A DNA stretch of 64,000 nt from CBDBDZ01 sp965204215 (GCA_965204215.1 CBDBDZ010000014.1:930001-994000); one strand, 5' to 3'. Shown: positions 8,336 to 17,318, counted from the stretch's first letter. Numbers and translations are program-made. The notes: generated by a model not told the origin, from the sequence alone.

Positions 8336-10278
8336 GTACTGGGGTTAAACCCAGGCTGGGGTGTTGCTATTACCCCGAACAATGGGATGTAGACTTGTGG
8401 CAACGCGATGCAGAACAAATGGTTGATTTAGGCCTGTCCATAGTGCGAATTGGTGAATTTTCATGGTCGCGCCTTGAACCTGCCAAAGGTCATTTTCAAT
8501 GGCAGTGGCTGGATGATGCTATAGAAACCTTAGGCAATGCAGGATTACAAGTGGTTTTGGGAACACCTTCCGCAACACCGCCGCGCTGGATGTTAGAGTG
8601 CTTTCCTGATATGTTGGCACTGGATAAGCAAGGCAGAGTCAGAAAATTTGGTTCCAGAAGGCACTATTGTTTTAGCCATAGCGGCTACCGACAAGCTGCT
8701 GCCGATATGGCAGAATTAATGGCGCAGCGTTATGCAGGCTCTGATTATGTGACCCACTGGCAAATTGACAATGAATACGGCTGCCATGATACCACTGTAT
8801 CTTACAGTGATAATGCGCTACAGCAATTTCGTATCTGGCTTGGTAATAAATATCAATCCATAGAAAGGTTAAATGAATGCTGGGGCAATGTGTTTTGGTC
8901 GATGGAATATAACGATTTTCAACAAATAGAATTGCCAAATTCAACTGTTACGGAACCTAACCCCATTCATGTATTGGATTTTAAGGCATTCAGCAGTGAC
9001 CAGGTTATAGTCTTTAACCAGTCGCAAGTAAGTGCAATTAAACGCCATAGCGACAAACCACTTATTCATAACTATATGGGAAAAGTGTTCGATTTTGATC
9101 ATTTCAAACTGGGAAAGGATTTGGATATTGCCAGTTGGGATGCCTATCCTTTAGGTTTTTTAGAAGACCGTTCAACATTATGTGAGCATGAAAAGAATGG
9201 TTTTTATCGTCAAGGGGACCCCGACTTTCAAGCCTTTCACCACGACTTATATCGCGCTGTAGGCAACGGCAAATGGTGGGTGATGGAGCAACAACCTGGC
9301 CCTGTTAACTGGGCGCCCTGGAATCCAGCGCCACTTACCAATATGGTAAGGCTGTGGACATGGGAAGCCATTGTCCACGGAGCAGAAGTTGTCAATTATT
9401 TTCGTTGGCGGCAAGTACCTTTTGCACAAGAACAGATGCATTCAGGTTTATTACATCCCGATTCAACCAAAGCGCTTGCCTGCAGAGAAATTCAGCAAAC
9501 AGTAAATGAAATTAATATACATAAAACAATTACGCAACTGCCAGCAAAAGTAGCTATGGTATTTGACTATCAATCGGCATGGGCGTGGCAGGTACAACCA
9601 CAAGGGGAAGGTTTTGACTACTTCAAATTACAATACGATTTTTATAAAGGTCTGCGACAGCTAGGGCTTTCAGTCGACTTTATTTCAGCGGAAACCGATG
9701 ATTTTGCTGACTATAGTTTAGTGTTAATTAATGGATTAATGTATTGGAATACTGCATTAAAGCAAGCCATTAGCAATACCAAAGCAACCCTGTTAGTTGG
9801 TCCGCGTACGGGCTCTAAAACTGAGTGTTTTATCATACCAGATGCATTGCCACCGGATATAGAACACTTCGGGTGCAAAGTTAACTATGTAGAGAGCTTG
9901 CGACCAGATACCACTAGAAGTGTCACAGGTGATGGTGTTGCACAGAGCGGAAAAGTACAGCACTGGATAGAGTATTTAGAAATCATGGATTCTTCAATTA
10001 AAGTCTGCGCTAGCGTTGAAGATACCAATCAACCCATTTGGGTAAGCCAAACCCTTAATTGTGCATCAATACACTATCTGGCGGGTTGGCCAGATGAAAT
10101 ATTACTAAGGCGTATATTGCAATCACTTTGTAGTGATTTGGATATCGTTACGCAGAACATGCCCAAAGGCGTGCGCAGGCGCGATGTGGTCAATCAACAG
10201 TTTGTGTTTAATTATAATGCACATGCGGTTAATTTTCACAACCACAATATCGAGGCAGGAGGTGTGTTATGGAATTAA
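8332..10278 (+). CDS. bga: GH42 beta-galactosidase, cytoplasmic
   Basis: This is a glycoside hydrolase family 42 enzyme that releases galactose from beta-galactosides with retention. The start chosen is the ATG at 8332, which overlaps the preceding stop as ATGA. From there the 648-residue protein opens with the characteristic GCCYYPEQWD. The acid/base glutamate is expected at Glu148 (QIDNEYG) and the nucleophile at Glu319 (VMEQQPGPVNW), followed by WNPAP and the GAEVVNYFRWRQ stretch. There is no signal peptide, so cleavage occurs inside the cell and the intact galactoside must be imported. The downstream symporter is the obvious importer. The full domain length rules out truncation. Confidence 0.95.
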   Translation: MSTGVKPRLGCCYYPEQWDVDLWQRDAEQMVDLGLSIVRIGEFSWSRLEPAKGHFQWQWLDDAIETLGNAGLQVVLGTPSATPPRWMLECFPDMLALDKQGRVRKFGSRRHYCFSHSGYRQAAADMAELMAQRYAGSDYVTHWQIDNEYGCHDTTVSYSDNALQQFRIWLGNKYQSIERLNECWGNVFWSMEYNDFQQIELPNSTVTEPNPIHVLDFKAFSSDQVIVFNQSQVSAIKRHSDKPLIHNYMGKVFDFDHFKLGKDLDIASWDAYPLGFLEDRSTLCEHEKNGFYRQGDPDFQAFHHDLYRAVGNGKWWVMEQQPGPVNWAPWNPAPLTNMVRLWTWEAIVHGAEVVNYFRWRQVPFAQEQMHSGLLHPDSTKALACREIQQTVNEINIHKTITQLPAKVAMVFDYQSAWAWQVQPQGEGFDYFKLQYDFYKGLRQLGLSVDFISAETDDFADYSLVLINGLMYWNTALKQAISNTKATLLVGPRTGSKTECFIIPDALPPDIEHFGCKVNYVESLRPDTTRSVTGDGVAQSGKVQHWIEYLEIMDSSIKVCASVEDTNQPIWVSQTLNCASIHYLAGWPDEILLRRILQSLCSDLDIVTQNMPKGVRRRDVVNQQFVFNYNAHAVNFHNHNIEAGGVLWN

Positions 10279-10310
10279 CCCAGATTAATAAATAAAATAA
10301 CGAGAATACT

Positions 10311-11762
10311 ATGCCCTTACAGACTTTCCAGGTATCTATTTTTATCCTTGTCACTGTTTTTATCGGGTATTTAACCTATCGAAAATGCCGCAGCGCTCAA
10401 ACGGTAGTTAGCAATAATGGTACCGACAGTCAAAACCGGGAAGTCTTCTTGGCCGGAGGAGGATTGAGTTGGGCGTTTGTAGCGGGTTCAATCACCTTAA
10501 CCAATCTAAGTACCGACCAACTAGTAGGAATGAATGGTAATCAAATGCTATTACTGGCATGGTGGGAATTAGCCGCAGTGATAGGTTTAATTATCCTGGC
10601 CAAAGTATTTTTACCCATTTATTACCGCTATAACTGTACTACAACCACAGAGTTATTGGAAAAACGCTATAACAATCACCATATTCGCGCATTAATCGGT
10701 GTGTTATTCTTGCTTGGCAATGTTTTTATCTTTTTGCCTGCGGTACTTTATGGTGGTTCACTGTTTATGCAAACCATGTTTGGAATAAACGTACCATTAA
10801 TGGTATTAGCCGTTACTTTTGCTGTAATCGGTGCATGTTATGCTGTGTTAGGAGGTCTGCGTGCAGTAGCTGTTTCTGATACTTACAGCGGCTTTTTAAT
10901 TTTGAGCTTAGGGCTATTGGTTGTATTTCTGGCATTAAATGCTATTAATTTCGACTTCACAGGCATTCCAGCCGAAAGACTTGCCATGATAGGTAACAAT
11001 GATTCTCCTATTCCATGGCACACGTTGTTAACAGGAATGATATTAATACAAATATTCTATTGGAGTACTAACCAAACTATCACCCAAAGGGCGATGGCAT
11101 CGCCAACCGTTAAAGAGGGGCAAAAGGGTGTATTAGCAGCAGCAGGTATTCGTTTTTTGATAGTGCCTCCACTAGTGGTGTTACCTGGTGTTGTTTCTTA
11201 TAAACTCTACGGCGATATAGGCGATGCCGCCTATGGGCAAATTGTGGGCGATTTACTACCACTATGGTTATCAGGTATATTTGCAGCAGGGCTTGCGGCT
11301 GCAGTTTTAACAACTTTTAATTCCATTTTAAACTCATCATCTGCGTTATATGTATGCGATATTCATGAAAAATACATCAGAAGCAATATTTCAATCAAAC
11401 GTCTAAATTTAATTGTCACCAGTGTATTTGTCATTGTTGCATTGGCACTAGTGCCTGTATACGCCCAGTCAGAAAGTATTATCAACACAGTGCAGCAACT
11501 TTATGGGTTGCTGAGTATGCCTATTCTTTCCTGCTTTATTGTTGGCTTATTATTTAAAAATGTTCATTACCTTGCGGCTATTGTTACCGTAGTTTTTGGC
11601 GTAGCACTCTACGGCGTTTTCTCGTTTTGGGTTCAACCCTTTGGACTGCATTATATTCATTTAATGTTCATTACACTGTGGGTCTGTGTAGTGTTTGCCT
11701 TAGTCATTAATAAAATTATATTTGGTAATAAAGCAGAATTTGCATGGGTTAATGCCAAGTAG
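10311..11762 (+). CDS. Sodium:solute symporter family (SGLT-like) sugar transporter
   Basis: The 483-residue protein is strongly hydrophobic, with roughly 13-14 predicted membrane segments. It carries SSS-family features: a first helix followed by FLAGGGLSWAFVAGSITLTNLSTDQLVG, and later a YWSTNQTITQRAMA helix. Vibrio SGLT, a galactose transporter, belongs to the same family and has these segments. It is the final gene of the galT operon, 32 bp after the GH42 gene. Because that hydrolase is cytoplasmic, this transporter probably imports a beta-galactoside or galactosylglycerol rather than only free galactose. Specificity cannot be read from sequence. Confidence 0.88.
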   Translation: MPLQTFQVSIFILVTVFIGYLTYRKCRSAQTVVSNNGTDSQNREVFLAGGGLSWAFVAGSITLTNLSTDQLVGMNGNQMLLLAWWELAAVIGLIILAKVFLPIYYRYNCTTTTELLEKRYNNHHIRALIGVLFLLGNVFIFLPAVLYGGSLFMQTMFGINVPLMVLAVTFAVIGACYAVLGGLRAVAVSDTYSGFLILSLGLLVVFLALNAINFDFTGIPAERLAMIGNNDSPIPWHTLLTGMILIQIFYWSTNQTITQRAMASPTVKEGQKGVLAAAGIRFLIVPPLVVLPGVVSYKLYGDIGDAAYGQIVGDLLPLWLSGIFAAGLAAAVLTTFNSILNSSSALYVCDIHEKYIRSNISIKRLNLIVTSVFVIVALALVPVYAQSESIINTVQQLYGLLSMPILSCFIVGLLFKNVHYLAAIVTVVFGVALYGVFSFWVQPFGLHYIHLMFITLWVCVVFALVINKIIFGNKAEFAWVNAK

Positions 11763-11854
11763 TCATTTCCAAAAGTTAATTACTAAAGCGGACCCGTGGT
11801 TCATATTAATACCAATGCATGTAAGGTAATTTTTCGTTTTGGATAAATTTTATA

Positions 11855-12969
11855 TTAACCCTGCATGAATATATCATAATTTTATGTTATAATACTAGTC
11901 ATGAAACAAGTAGATTTAAGAACCCTTAGCCCCGAGTCTCGACTAGAATTGAAAAAAATTTGTCTTCGCCTTTACAAGAAGGGAGACCGTACAAAAAAAG
12001 CCATAGCCGAAGAGCTTGGTCTTCGCTATATCACGGTATCAGAATGGCTACGTGAATATAAAGCATCAGGCGAAAAGCTCACCAAAGAAAAACCACGAGG
12101 ACGCCCATTGGGAGTGGGACGGGACTTAACACCGGAGCAAGAAAAACATATTCAGAAGTTGATTATTGACAAGACACCAGACCAGTTAAAGCTGGATTTC
12201 GCACTGTGGTCAATCAAAGCAGTTCAACAATTGATTGATGATGAATTTTCAATTGATTTAGCCTATCGAACTGTCTGTCTTTACCTTAATCGTTGGGGTT
12301 TTACCCCCCAGCGTCCAGTCAAACGTAGTTATGAACAGCAACCTGCTCAAGTTCAACAGTGGCTTGATGAAGATTATCCTGCAATTCACCAACGCGCCCA
12401 GGATGAAGACGCAGAAATTCACTGGGGTGATGAAACAGGTATTTCGAGTCAAGAGCATTATCCTCGCGGTTATGCTCCTAAAGGGCAAACACCAGTTTTA
12501 GTATTATCTCACGCTAAGCGTGAACGAGTTAACATGGTGTCAACCATTACTAATCAAGGAAAACTTCGTTTTATGGTCTATGACGATAAGTTCACGGCTC
12601 AGGTCTTCATCAAATTTTTGAAACAATTAATAAAGCAATCATCTAAAAAGGTTTTTTTGATTGTTGATAACTTACGCGTACATCATGCTAAATTGGTTCA
12701 AGAATGGTTAGCAGGTAATACTGAAAAAATTGAGGTCTTCTATCTGCCTAGCTATTCCCCTGAACTTAACCCCGATGAGTATCTCAATTGTGATTTAAAG
12801 CGCTCAATGGGTGCTGATAAACCGACTCGAAAGAAAGGGGATATTGCTAAAAAATTAGATAAGCATATGAATCTGCTACAACAGCAACCCGAAAGAATTC
12901 AATCTTATTTCAAGCATCAGAAAATTAAATATGCAGCTTAATAATTTCGAATATTTAATGCAGAGTTAA
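11855..12969 (+). mobile_element. IS630-family insertion sequence, apparently complete
   Basis: The element is about 1.1 kb with one transposase gene. Its ends are imperfect inverted repeats: the left begins TTAACCCTGCATGAATAT (from 11855), and the right, read inward, is TTAACTCTGCATTAAATAT (ending at 12969). Both are flanked by TA (11853-11854 and 12970-12971), the dinucleotide target duplicated by IS630/Tc1-mariner elements. It lies between the sugar operon and the ilv genes and interrupts no recognisable gene. A TATAAT box sits just before the transposase start. Confidence 0.88.
11901..12941 (+). CDS. IS630-family transposase
   Basis: The 346-residue single-frame transposase has an N-terminal helix-turn-helix region (residues 1-60, AIAEELGLRYITVSEW). 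A winged-helix/linker part and a DDE domain follow. The catalytic residues are seen in HWGDETGISSQ (first Asp), FLIVDNLRVHHA (second Asp) and SPELNPDEYLN (final Glu). It is uninterrupted and fills most of the element between the inverted repeats, so the element may still be mobile. Confidence 0.95.
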   Translation: MKQVDLRTLSPESRLELKKICLRLYKKGDRTKKAIAEELGLRYITVSEWLREYKASGEKLTKEKPRGRPLGVGRDLTPEQEKHIQKLIIDKTPDQLKLDFALWSIKAVQQLIDDEFSIDLAYRTVCLYLNRWGFTPQRPVKRSYEQQPAQVQQWLDEDYPAIHQRAQDEDAEIHWGDETGISSQEHYPRGYAPKGQTPVLVLSHAKRERVNMVSTITNQGKLRFMVYDDKFTAQVFIKFLKQLIKQSSKKVFLIVDNLRVHHAKLVQEWLAGNTEKIEVFYLPSYSPELNPDEYLNCDLKRSMGADKPTRKKGDIAKKLDKHMNLLQQQPERIQSYFKHQKIKYAA

Positions 12970-13123
12970 TAGGTATTGGTTACATCAGATTTGACTTTAA
13001 AACCTGATAGGTAGGATAGCCTCAACAAAACTACAGGGATGTACTTGCGTCGTTTTCAAAGTTATCTGTGCATTAAATCTTTATCGTGATTGGTATTATT
13101 ACCATTTTTGTTTTCGTTACAAT

Positions 13124-13143
13124 TTCTCATGCATAATCCGGGT
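13124..13143 (-). repeat. Family 3 repeat end (solo copy)
   Basis: On the minus strand this reads close to the family 3 consensus AACCCRGATTATGCATTAGA, with differences at the ends (GACCC at the start and ATGAGA for ATTAGA). The related paired ends bound the element between lpxA and lpxB. No partner end is visible nearby, so it is probably a relic. Confidence 0.5.
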
Positions 13144-13166
13144 CCAAATATCCAGTGATTATTAGG

Positions 13167-13256
13167 ATGGATGTTATTTCATATTGGAAAAGGCTTAAAG
13201 TTGACAAAACCTGCTGGTTCATTAGAATTGCAGCCTCCAATGTGTTATCTATTTGA
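13167..13256 (+). other. Possible ilv leader peptide (weak)
   Basis: A 29-residue open frame starts at an ATG preceded by AGG and ends 43 bp before a terminator-like hairpin. Nine of the 29 codons are for Val, Leu or Ile, ending N-V-L-S-I before the stop. Classical ilv leader peptides have denser runs of these codons, so this is suggestive only. Confidence 0.2.
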
Positions 13257-13298
13257 TATTGGAGCTTTTGATAATTTACCCATTATCATAACTAAGCG

Positions 13299-13320
13299 AA
13301 ACAGCATACAATGCTGTTTT
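13299..13320 (+). terminator. Terminator-like hairpin in the ilv leader (possible attenuator)
   Basis: AACAGCAT (13300-13307) and ATGCTGTT (13311-13318) form a perfect stem around ACA and are followed by a run of T. It lies about 60 bp upstream of the ilvI start, so transcripts initiated upstream would meet it before entering the operon. The right arm can alternatively pair with a second AACAGCA at 13338-13344, giving two mutually exclusive hairpins. That arrangement is typical of attenuation, but no experiment supports it here. Confidence 0.5.
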
Positions 13321-13378
13321 TAAATGCAGATAGTGCGAACAGCACAAATGCTTAACAAAGTTTGTTATAAGTTTGATT

Positions 13379-15139
13379 ATGTCTACCCAGCTACAATTGT
13401 CTGGCGGCGATGCGGTTATTCAAGCCCTTCGTGACCAAGGTGTGAAAATGATTTTTGGCTACCCAGGAGGGGCAGCATTGCATATTTATGATGCGTTGTT
13501 TCGCCAGGAAAAAGAAGCTCATGCCAACCCACCCATAGAGCATATACTGGTGCGCCACGAGCAGGCAGCTACGCATGCGGCTGATGCTTATACACGTGCT
13601 ACAGGCAGTACAGGAACGGTTTTGGTTACTTCCGGGCCTGGCGCCACCAATGCCATTACAGGCATTGCCACTGCTTATATGGACTCTGTCGCCATGGTAG
13701 TAATTTCTGCGCAAGTGGCCAGCACGAAAATAGGCGAAGATGCATTTCAAGAAACCGATATGGTAGGTATTTCCCGACCTATTGTTAAACACAGCTTTTT
13801 GGTTACTGATGCCAATGATATTGCTGAAACTATTGCCAAAGCCTATTACATCGCAAAAAGTGGCAGACCAGGACCCGTAGTGGTTGATATTTCTAAAGAT
13901 GCTACTGCGCCAGATGTTAAAGTCCCATACAACTTCCCTAAAACCGTTAACCTGCGCTCTTATCAACCAGTTAAGCGCGGGCATTCAGGTCAAATTGCCA
14001 AAGCTGTTAAAGAAATAGCCAAAGCCAAAAGGCCAATCATTTATATTGGTGGTGGCGCGGTAATTGGCGAAGCTAGCGCGGAGGTAACTGCTTTTGCTAA
14101 AGCACTTAATTTCCCCGTTACTCAAACCTTGATGGGATTGGGTGCTTTCCCTATGACGGATGAACAGTTTATTGGTATGTTGGGTATGCATGGTACTTAT
14201 GAATCTAATATGGCAATGCATAATGCTGACTTGATTATTGCACTTGGGGCGAGGTTTGATGATAGAACAACTAACGCTCCTAAAAAATATTGTCCCGATG
14301 CTAAAATTATTCATGTTGATATTGACCCTACCACCATAGACAAGACTATTTCGGTCAATGTGCCAATAGTAGGGCCTTTAAAGCAAGTAGCGCAGGAATT
14401 GAACATGCAAGTTAAAACTATTAATGTGGATGGTGAAATGTTGCAAAAATGGTGGGATCAGATCAACTATTGGCGCGGCCAACACAGCATCTATTTAAAG
14501 CCCAATCACGCACCCAGTAAAGGGAAATTGATAAAGCCTCAGGATGTAATAAAAACCCTTTACGAAGTTACCAAAGGCGAAGCCATTATCACCTCGGATG
14601 TAGGTCAGCATCAAATGTTCGCAGCGCAATATTATATGTTTGATAAACCACGGCAATGGATTAACTCTGGTGGCTTAGGCACCATGGGTTACGGTCTGCC
14701 AGCGGCTATGGGTGCTCGGTTCGCCCGACCTGATGACGTAGTCGTTTGTGTCACAGGAGAGGGTAGCATTCAAATGTGCATTCAAGAGTTATCCACTTGT
14801 TTGCAATATGGATTACCATTAAAAATTATCAATCTGAATAATCAGGCACTTGGCATGGTGAAACAATGGCAAGATCTGAATTACGGAGGGCGCTACTCTG
14901 AAAGCCTGTATGAAAATTCCTTGCCAGATTTTGTCAGGCTGACAGAAGCTTACGGCCATGTAGGAATGAAAGTTACCCAGTTTGAAGATTTGAAAAATGC
15001 AATGAAAGAATGTTTCAAACTTGAGGATAAGCTTGTATTTATGGATATAGCTGTAGATGCCAACGAGCATGTATACCCAATGCAAATTGCTGAAGGTTCC
15101 ATGCGTGATATGTGGGTAAATATGAACGAGCGAACTTGA
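13379..15139 (+). CDS. ilvI: Acetolactate synthase large subunit
   Basis: The thiamine-diphosphate enzyme condenses two pyruvates, or pyruvate with 2-oxobutyrate, in the first common step of Val/Leu/Ile synthesis. The ATG at 13379 is preferred over a TTG two codons upstream and gives 586 residues. The N-terminal domain opens with LSGGDAVIQALRDQGV. RHEQAATHAADAY carries the catalytic Glu, a central FAD/linker domain follows, and the C-terminal ThDP-binding part is GEGSIQMCIQELSTCLQYG. It is followed after 10 bp by ilvH and then ilvC, forming an ilvIHC operon. Gene name ilvI or ilvB is interchangeable here; the ilvH partner favours ilvI. Confidence 0.96.
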   Translation: MSTQLQLSGGDAVIQALRDQGVKMIFGYPGGAALHIYDALFRQEKEAHANPPIEHILVRHEQAATHAADAYTRATGSTGTVLVTSGPGATNAITGIATAYMDSVAMVVISAQVASTKIGEDAFQETDMVGISRPIVKHSFLVTDANDIAETIAKAYYIAKSGRPGPVVVDISKDATAPDVKVPYNFPKTVNLRSYQPVKRGHSGQIAKAVKEIAKAKRPIIYIGGGAVIGEASAEVTAFAKALNFPVTQTLMGLGAFPMTDEQFIGMLGMHGTYESNMAMHNADLIIALGARFDDRTTNAPKKYCPDAKIIHVDIDPTTIDKTISVNVPIVGPLKQVAQELNMQVKTINVDGEMLQKWWDQINYWRGQHSIYLKPNHAPSKGKLIKPQDVIKTLYEVTKGEAIITSDVGQHQMFAAQYYMFDKPRQWINSGGLGTMGYGLPAAMGARFARPDDVVVCVTGEGSIQMCIQELSTCLQYGLPLKIINLNNQALGMVKQWQDLNYGGRYSESLYENSLPDFVRLTEAYGHVGMKVTQFEDLKNAMKECFKLEDKLVFMDIAVDANEHVYPMQIAEGSMRDMWVNMNERT

Positions 15140-15149
15140 GGGCAACAGT

Positions 15150-15665
15150 ATGAATCAAGAATTAAAGACCAACAGACGTATTATTTCGTTATTAATGGAA
15201 AATGAGGCGGGCGCACTTTCTCGAGTTATTGGTTTGTTTTCGCAACGCGGTTACAATATTGATTCATTAAATGTAGCGCCAACTGAAGACTCGAGCTTGT
15301 CAAGGTTAACCTTGTCCACTGAATGCGACGATGAAAAAATTCAGCAAATTACTAAACAACTTCACAAGTTGATTGATGTGATTAAAGTGCAGGAAATTTC
15401 AGGTAAAAAACATGTCGAACGCGAAATGATGTTAGTGAAAGTTAAGGCAGTCAAGGAAGTAGAGCGCGCGGAGATATATCGTTGTGTCGATGTGTTTCGC
15501 GGGCAAATTGTCGATATGGGTGCGACCTGCTATACCATTGTAGTGATAGGCGTCAGTAGCAAGTTGGATCATTTTTTAGAAGCACTTAGTCCATTTAAAG
15601 TGCTAGAAGTTGCCCGTTCAGGGGTATCTGGCCTGGTGCGTGGCGAAAATGCCATGTCGGTTTAA
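15150..15665 (+). CDS. ilvH: Acetolactate synthase regulatory small subunit
   Basis: This 171-residue protein carries an N-terminal ACT domain (ISLLMENEAGALSRVIGLFS, then RGYNIDSLNV) followed by the C-terminal ALS small-subunit domain. In the family it binds the large subunit, stimulates activity and confers valine feedback inhibition. The start lies 10 bp after ilvI with GGGCAACAG upstream. Length matches IlvH/IlvN-type subunits of about 160-170 residues. Confidence 0.95.
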   Translation: MNQELKTNRRIISLLMENEAGALSRVIGLFSQRGYNIDSLNVAPTEDSSLSRLTLSTECDDEKIQQITKQLHKLIDVIKVQEISGKKHVEREMMLVKVKAVKEVERAEIYRCVDVFRGQIVDMGATCYTIVVIGVSSKLDHFLEALSPFKVLEVARSGVSGLVRGENAMSV

Positions 15666-15688
15666 TTTATTATTACGAGAAACATATT

Positions 15689-16708
15689 ATGCAAGTATAT
15701 TACGATAAAGATTGTGACTTATCGATAATCCAGTCTATGAAAGTAGCCATCGTTGGCTATGGCTCCCAAGGTCATGCTCACGCACTTAATTTACGCGACT
15801 CTGGTGTCGGCAATGTTGTGGTAGGGCTAAGAGAAGGTTCTGCTAGTCGACGTAAAGCCGAAAATGAAGGTTTGGCAGTAGCAACGGTCGCCGATGCCGT
15901 AACTAACGCCGATTTAATTATGATTGTCGCGCCCGATGAACACCAGGCCAGCATTTACAGAAATGATATTGAACCCAATTTAAAGCAAGGCGCTACACTG
16001 GCGTTTGCCCATGGTTTAAATATACATTTTCAATTGATTCAACCACGTAGTGATTTAGATGTAGTGATGATAGCACCCAAAGGACCTGGTCATACAGTGC
16101 GTAGCACATACACCGAAGGTGGTGGTGTACCGTCACTTATTGCGATTTACCAAGATAATTCAGGTAGTGCCAAAGCCAAGGCGCTATCTTATGCTTCTGC
16201 TAATGGCGGTGGTCGTGCAGGTATTATTGAAACCAACTTCAGGGAGGAAACAGAGACGGATTTATTTGGTGAACAAGCGGTACTTTGTGGTGGGTTAACG
16301 GCGTTAATTCAAGCCGGCTTTGAAACTTTGGTTGAAGCTGGTTATGCTCCTGAAATGGCGTATTTTGAATGTTTGCATGAAACCAAGCTAATTGTTGACT
16401 TAATCTATCAAGGTGGTATTGCCAATATGCGTTACTCCATTTCCAATACAGCGGAATACGGTGATTACATGTCGGGCGAACGCGTCATTACTCCTGAAAC
16501 CAAAGCCGAAATGAAGCGTATTTTAGAAGATATTCAGCAAGGTAAATTCGTGCAAAATTTTATGTTAGATAATCAAGCTGGCAATCCTGTATTGCATGCT
16601 AAGCGCCGTATTTCTGGTGAGCATCAAATTGAAGAAGTCGGTTCAAAACTTCGCGCTATGATGCCATGGATTTCTGCCAATCAGCTAGTAGATAAAGAAA
16701 AAAATTGA
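15689..16708 (+). CDS. ilvC: Ketol-acid reductoisomerase (class I)
   Basis: It isomerises and reduces acetolactate or acetohydroxybutyrate using NADPH and magnesium. The 339-residue product has the short class I architecture. The Rossmann motif is GYGSQGHAHALNLRDSG, and REGSASRRKAE is an NADPH-preferring loop. PKGPGHTVRSTY and the C-terminal helical domain carry the metal ligands (EETETDLFGEQ). It closes the ilvIHC operon and is followed by a strong terminator at 16835-16862. Confidence 0.97.
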   Translation: MQVYYDKDCDLSIIQSMKVAIVGYGSQGHAHALNLRDSGVGNVVVGLREGSASRRKAENEGLAVATVADAVTNADLIMIVAPDEHQASIYRNDIEPNLKQGATLAFAHGLNIHFQLIQPRSDLDVVMIAPKGPGHTVRSTYTEGGGVPSLIAIYQDNSGSAKAKALSYASANGGGRAGIIETNFREETETDLFGEQAVLCGGLTALIQAGFETLVEAGYAPEMAYFECLHETKLIVDLIYQGGIANMRYSISNTAEYGDYMSGERVITPETKAEMKRILEDIQQGKFVQNFMLDNQAGNPVLHAKRRISGEHQIEEVGSKLRAMMPWISANQLVDKEKN

Positions 16709-16834
16709 GTATTTTTACTTTTTTGAATAATATCGGGAACTAACTTGGAATATGCTCGGTCTCAATATCAAGTGTTTCATAGACCTCATTGCAGTAACGA
16801 TAATTTCCCCTTAAATTAGAGTTTTCTGCATTTT

Positions 16835-16862
16835 AGCCCGAGTCCTTCTCGGGCTTTTTTTA
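16835..16862 (+). terminator. Rho-independent terminator of the ilv operon
   Basis: AGCCCGAG (16835-16842) and CTCGGGCT (16848-16855) form a perfect 8-bp GC-rich stem around a 5-nt loop, followed by an eight-T run. It is placed 126 bp after the ilvC stop and before crcB. This is the clearest intrinsic terminator in the window. Confidence 0.93.
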
Positions 16863-16930
16863 TCTGCAAATAATCGATAATTTCCCTATTAAGCGCATAG
16901 GCAAGCGTGCATGGTTTATAATTGCACTGT

Positions 16931-17293
16931 ATGAATTATATTGCAGTTGCTGTTGGTGGGGCTTTAGGGGCTTTAACCCGTTACCTTGTTTTACAACAAA
17001 TGGCAGCTTCACCAGCCTATTGGTCAACACTGCTTGTTAATGTAACAGGTTCGTTGTTGATGGGAATACTCTGGGTGCTAGTTGAACGCCATATTGCTAG
17101 TGAATTTATGCGTTTATTCTTGGCAGTGGGTCTATTAAGTTCGCTTACCACCTTTTCTAGTTTTTCTCTGGATATAATTCAGCTGCTTAATCAGTCTCAA
17201 TGGCTAAATGCTGTACTCTATATTTTAACGTCGCTAATTGTAAGTTTGGGAGTGATGATAGGAGCCATATTACTGACAAAACAATTAATATAA
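16931..17293 (+). CDS. crcB: Fluoride ion channel CrcB/Fluc
   Basis: This small dimeric inner-membrane channel exports fluoride. The 120-residue protein starts at the ATG at 16931 (a TTG three codons earlier is less likely). It has four predicted membrane helices and the family motifs GGALGALTRY and TLLVNVTGSLLMG, with a central GLLSSLTTFSSFS stretch. I looked for a fluoride riboswitch upstream and did not recognise one. The next gene is serS, 25 bp downstream. Confidence 0.94.
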   Translation: MNYIAVAVGGALGALTRYLVLQQMAASPAYWSTLLVNVTGSLLMGILWVLVERHIASEFMRLFLAVGLLSSLTTFSSFSLDIIQLLNQSQWLNAVLYILTSLIVSLGVMIGAILLTKQLI

Positions 17294-17318
17294 ACAATTA
17301 TCTATAGGTAATTTTTTA

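Larger units (their letters stand above)
12972..13378 (+). other. Leader region upstream of ilvI
   Basis: This roughly 400-bp stretch has no convincing protein gene. It contains a family 3 repeat end at 13124-13143 and a possible 29-codon leader peptide at 13167-13256. A -35/-10-like pair is present (TTGACA at 13201-13206 and TAGAAT 16 bp later). A terminator-like hairpin lies at 13299-13320, with a 15-bp palindrome TAACAAA-G-TTTGTTA just before the start codon. Together these suggest regulated entry into the ilv operon; function is inferred. Confidence 0.4.

Noticed and set aside
13391..13984. 197-codon open frame antisense to ilvI
   Set aside because: It lies wholly inside the conserved acetolactate synthase gene, and its translation has no recognisable domain; it is a codon-bias shadow.
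16709..16930. Fluoride riboswitch before crcB
   Set aside because: I did not find the expected crcB-motif pattern; the gap contains the ilv terminator and otherwise unremarkable AT-rich sequence.
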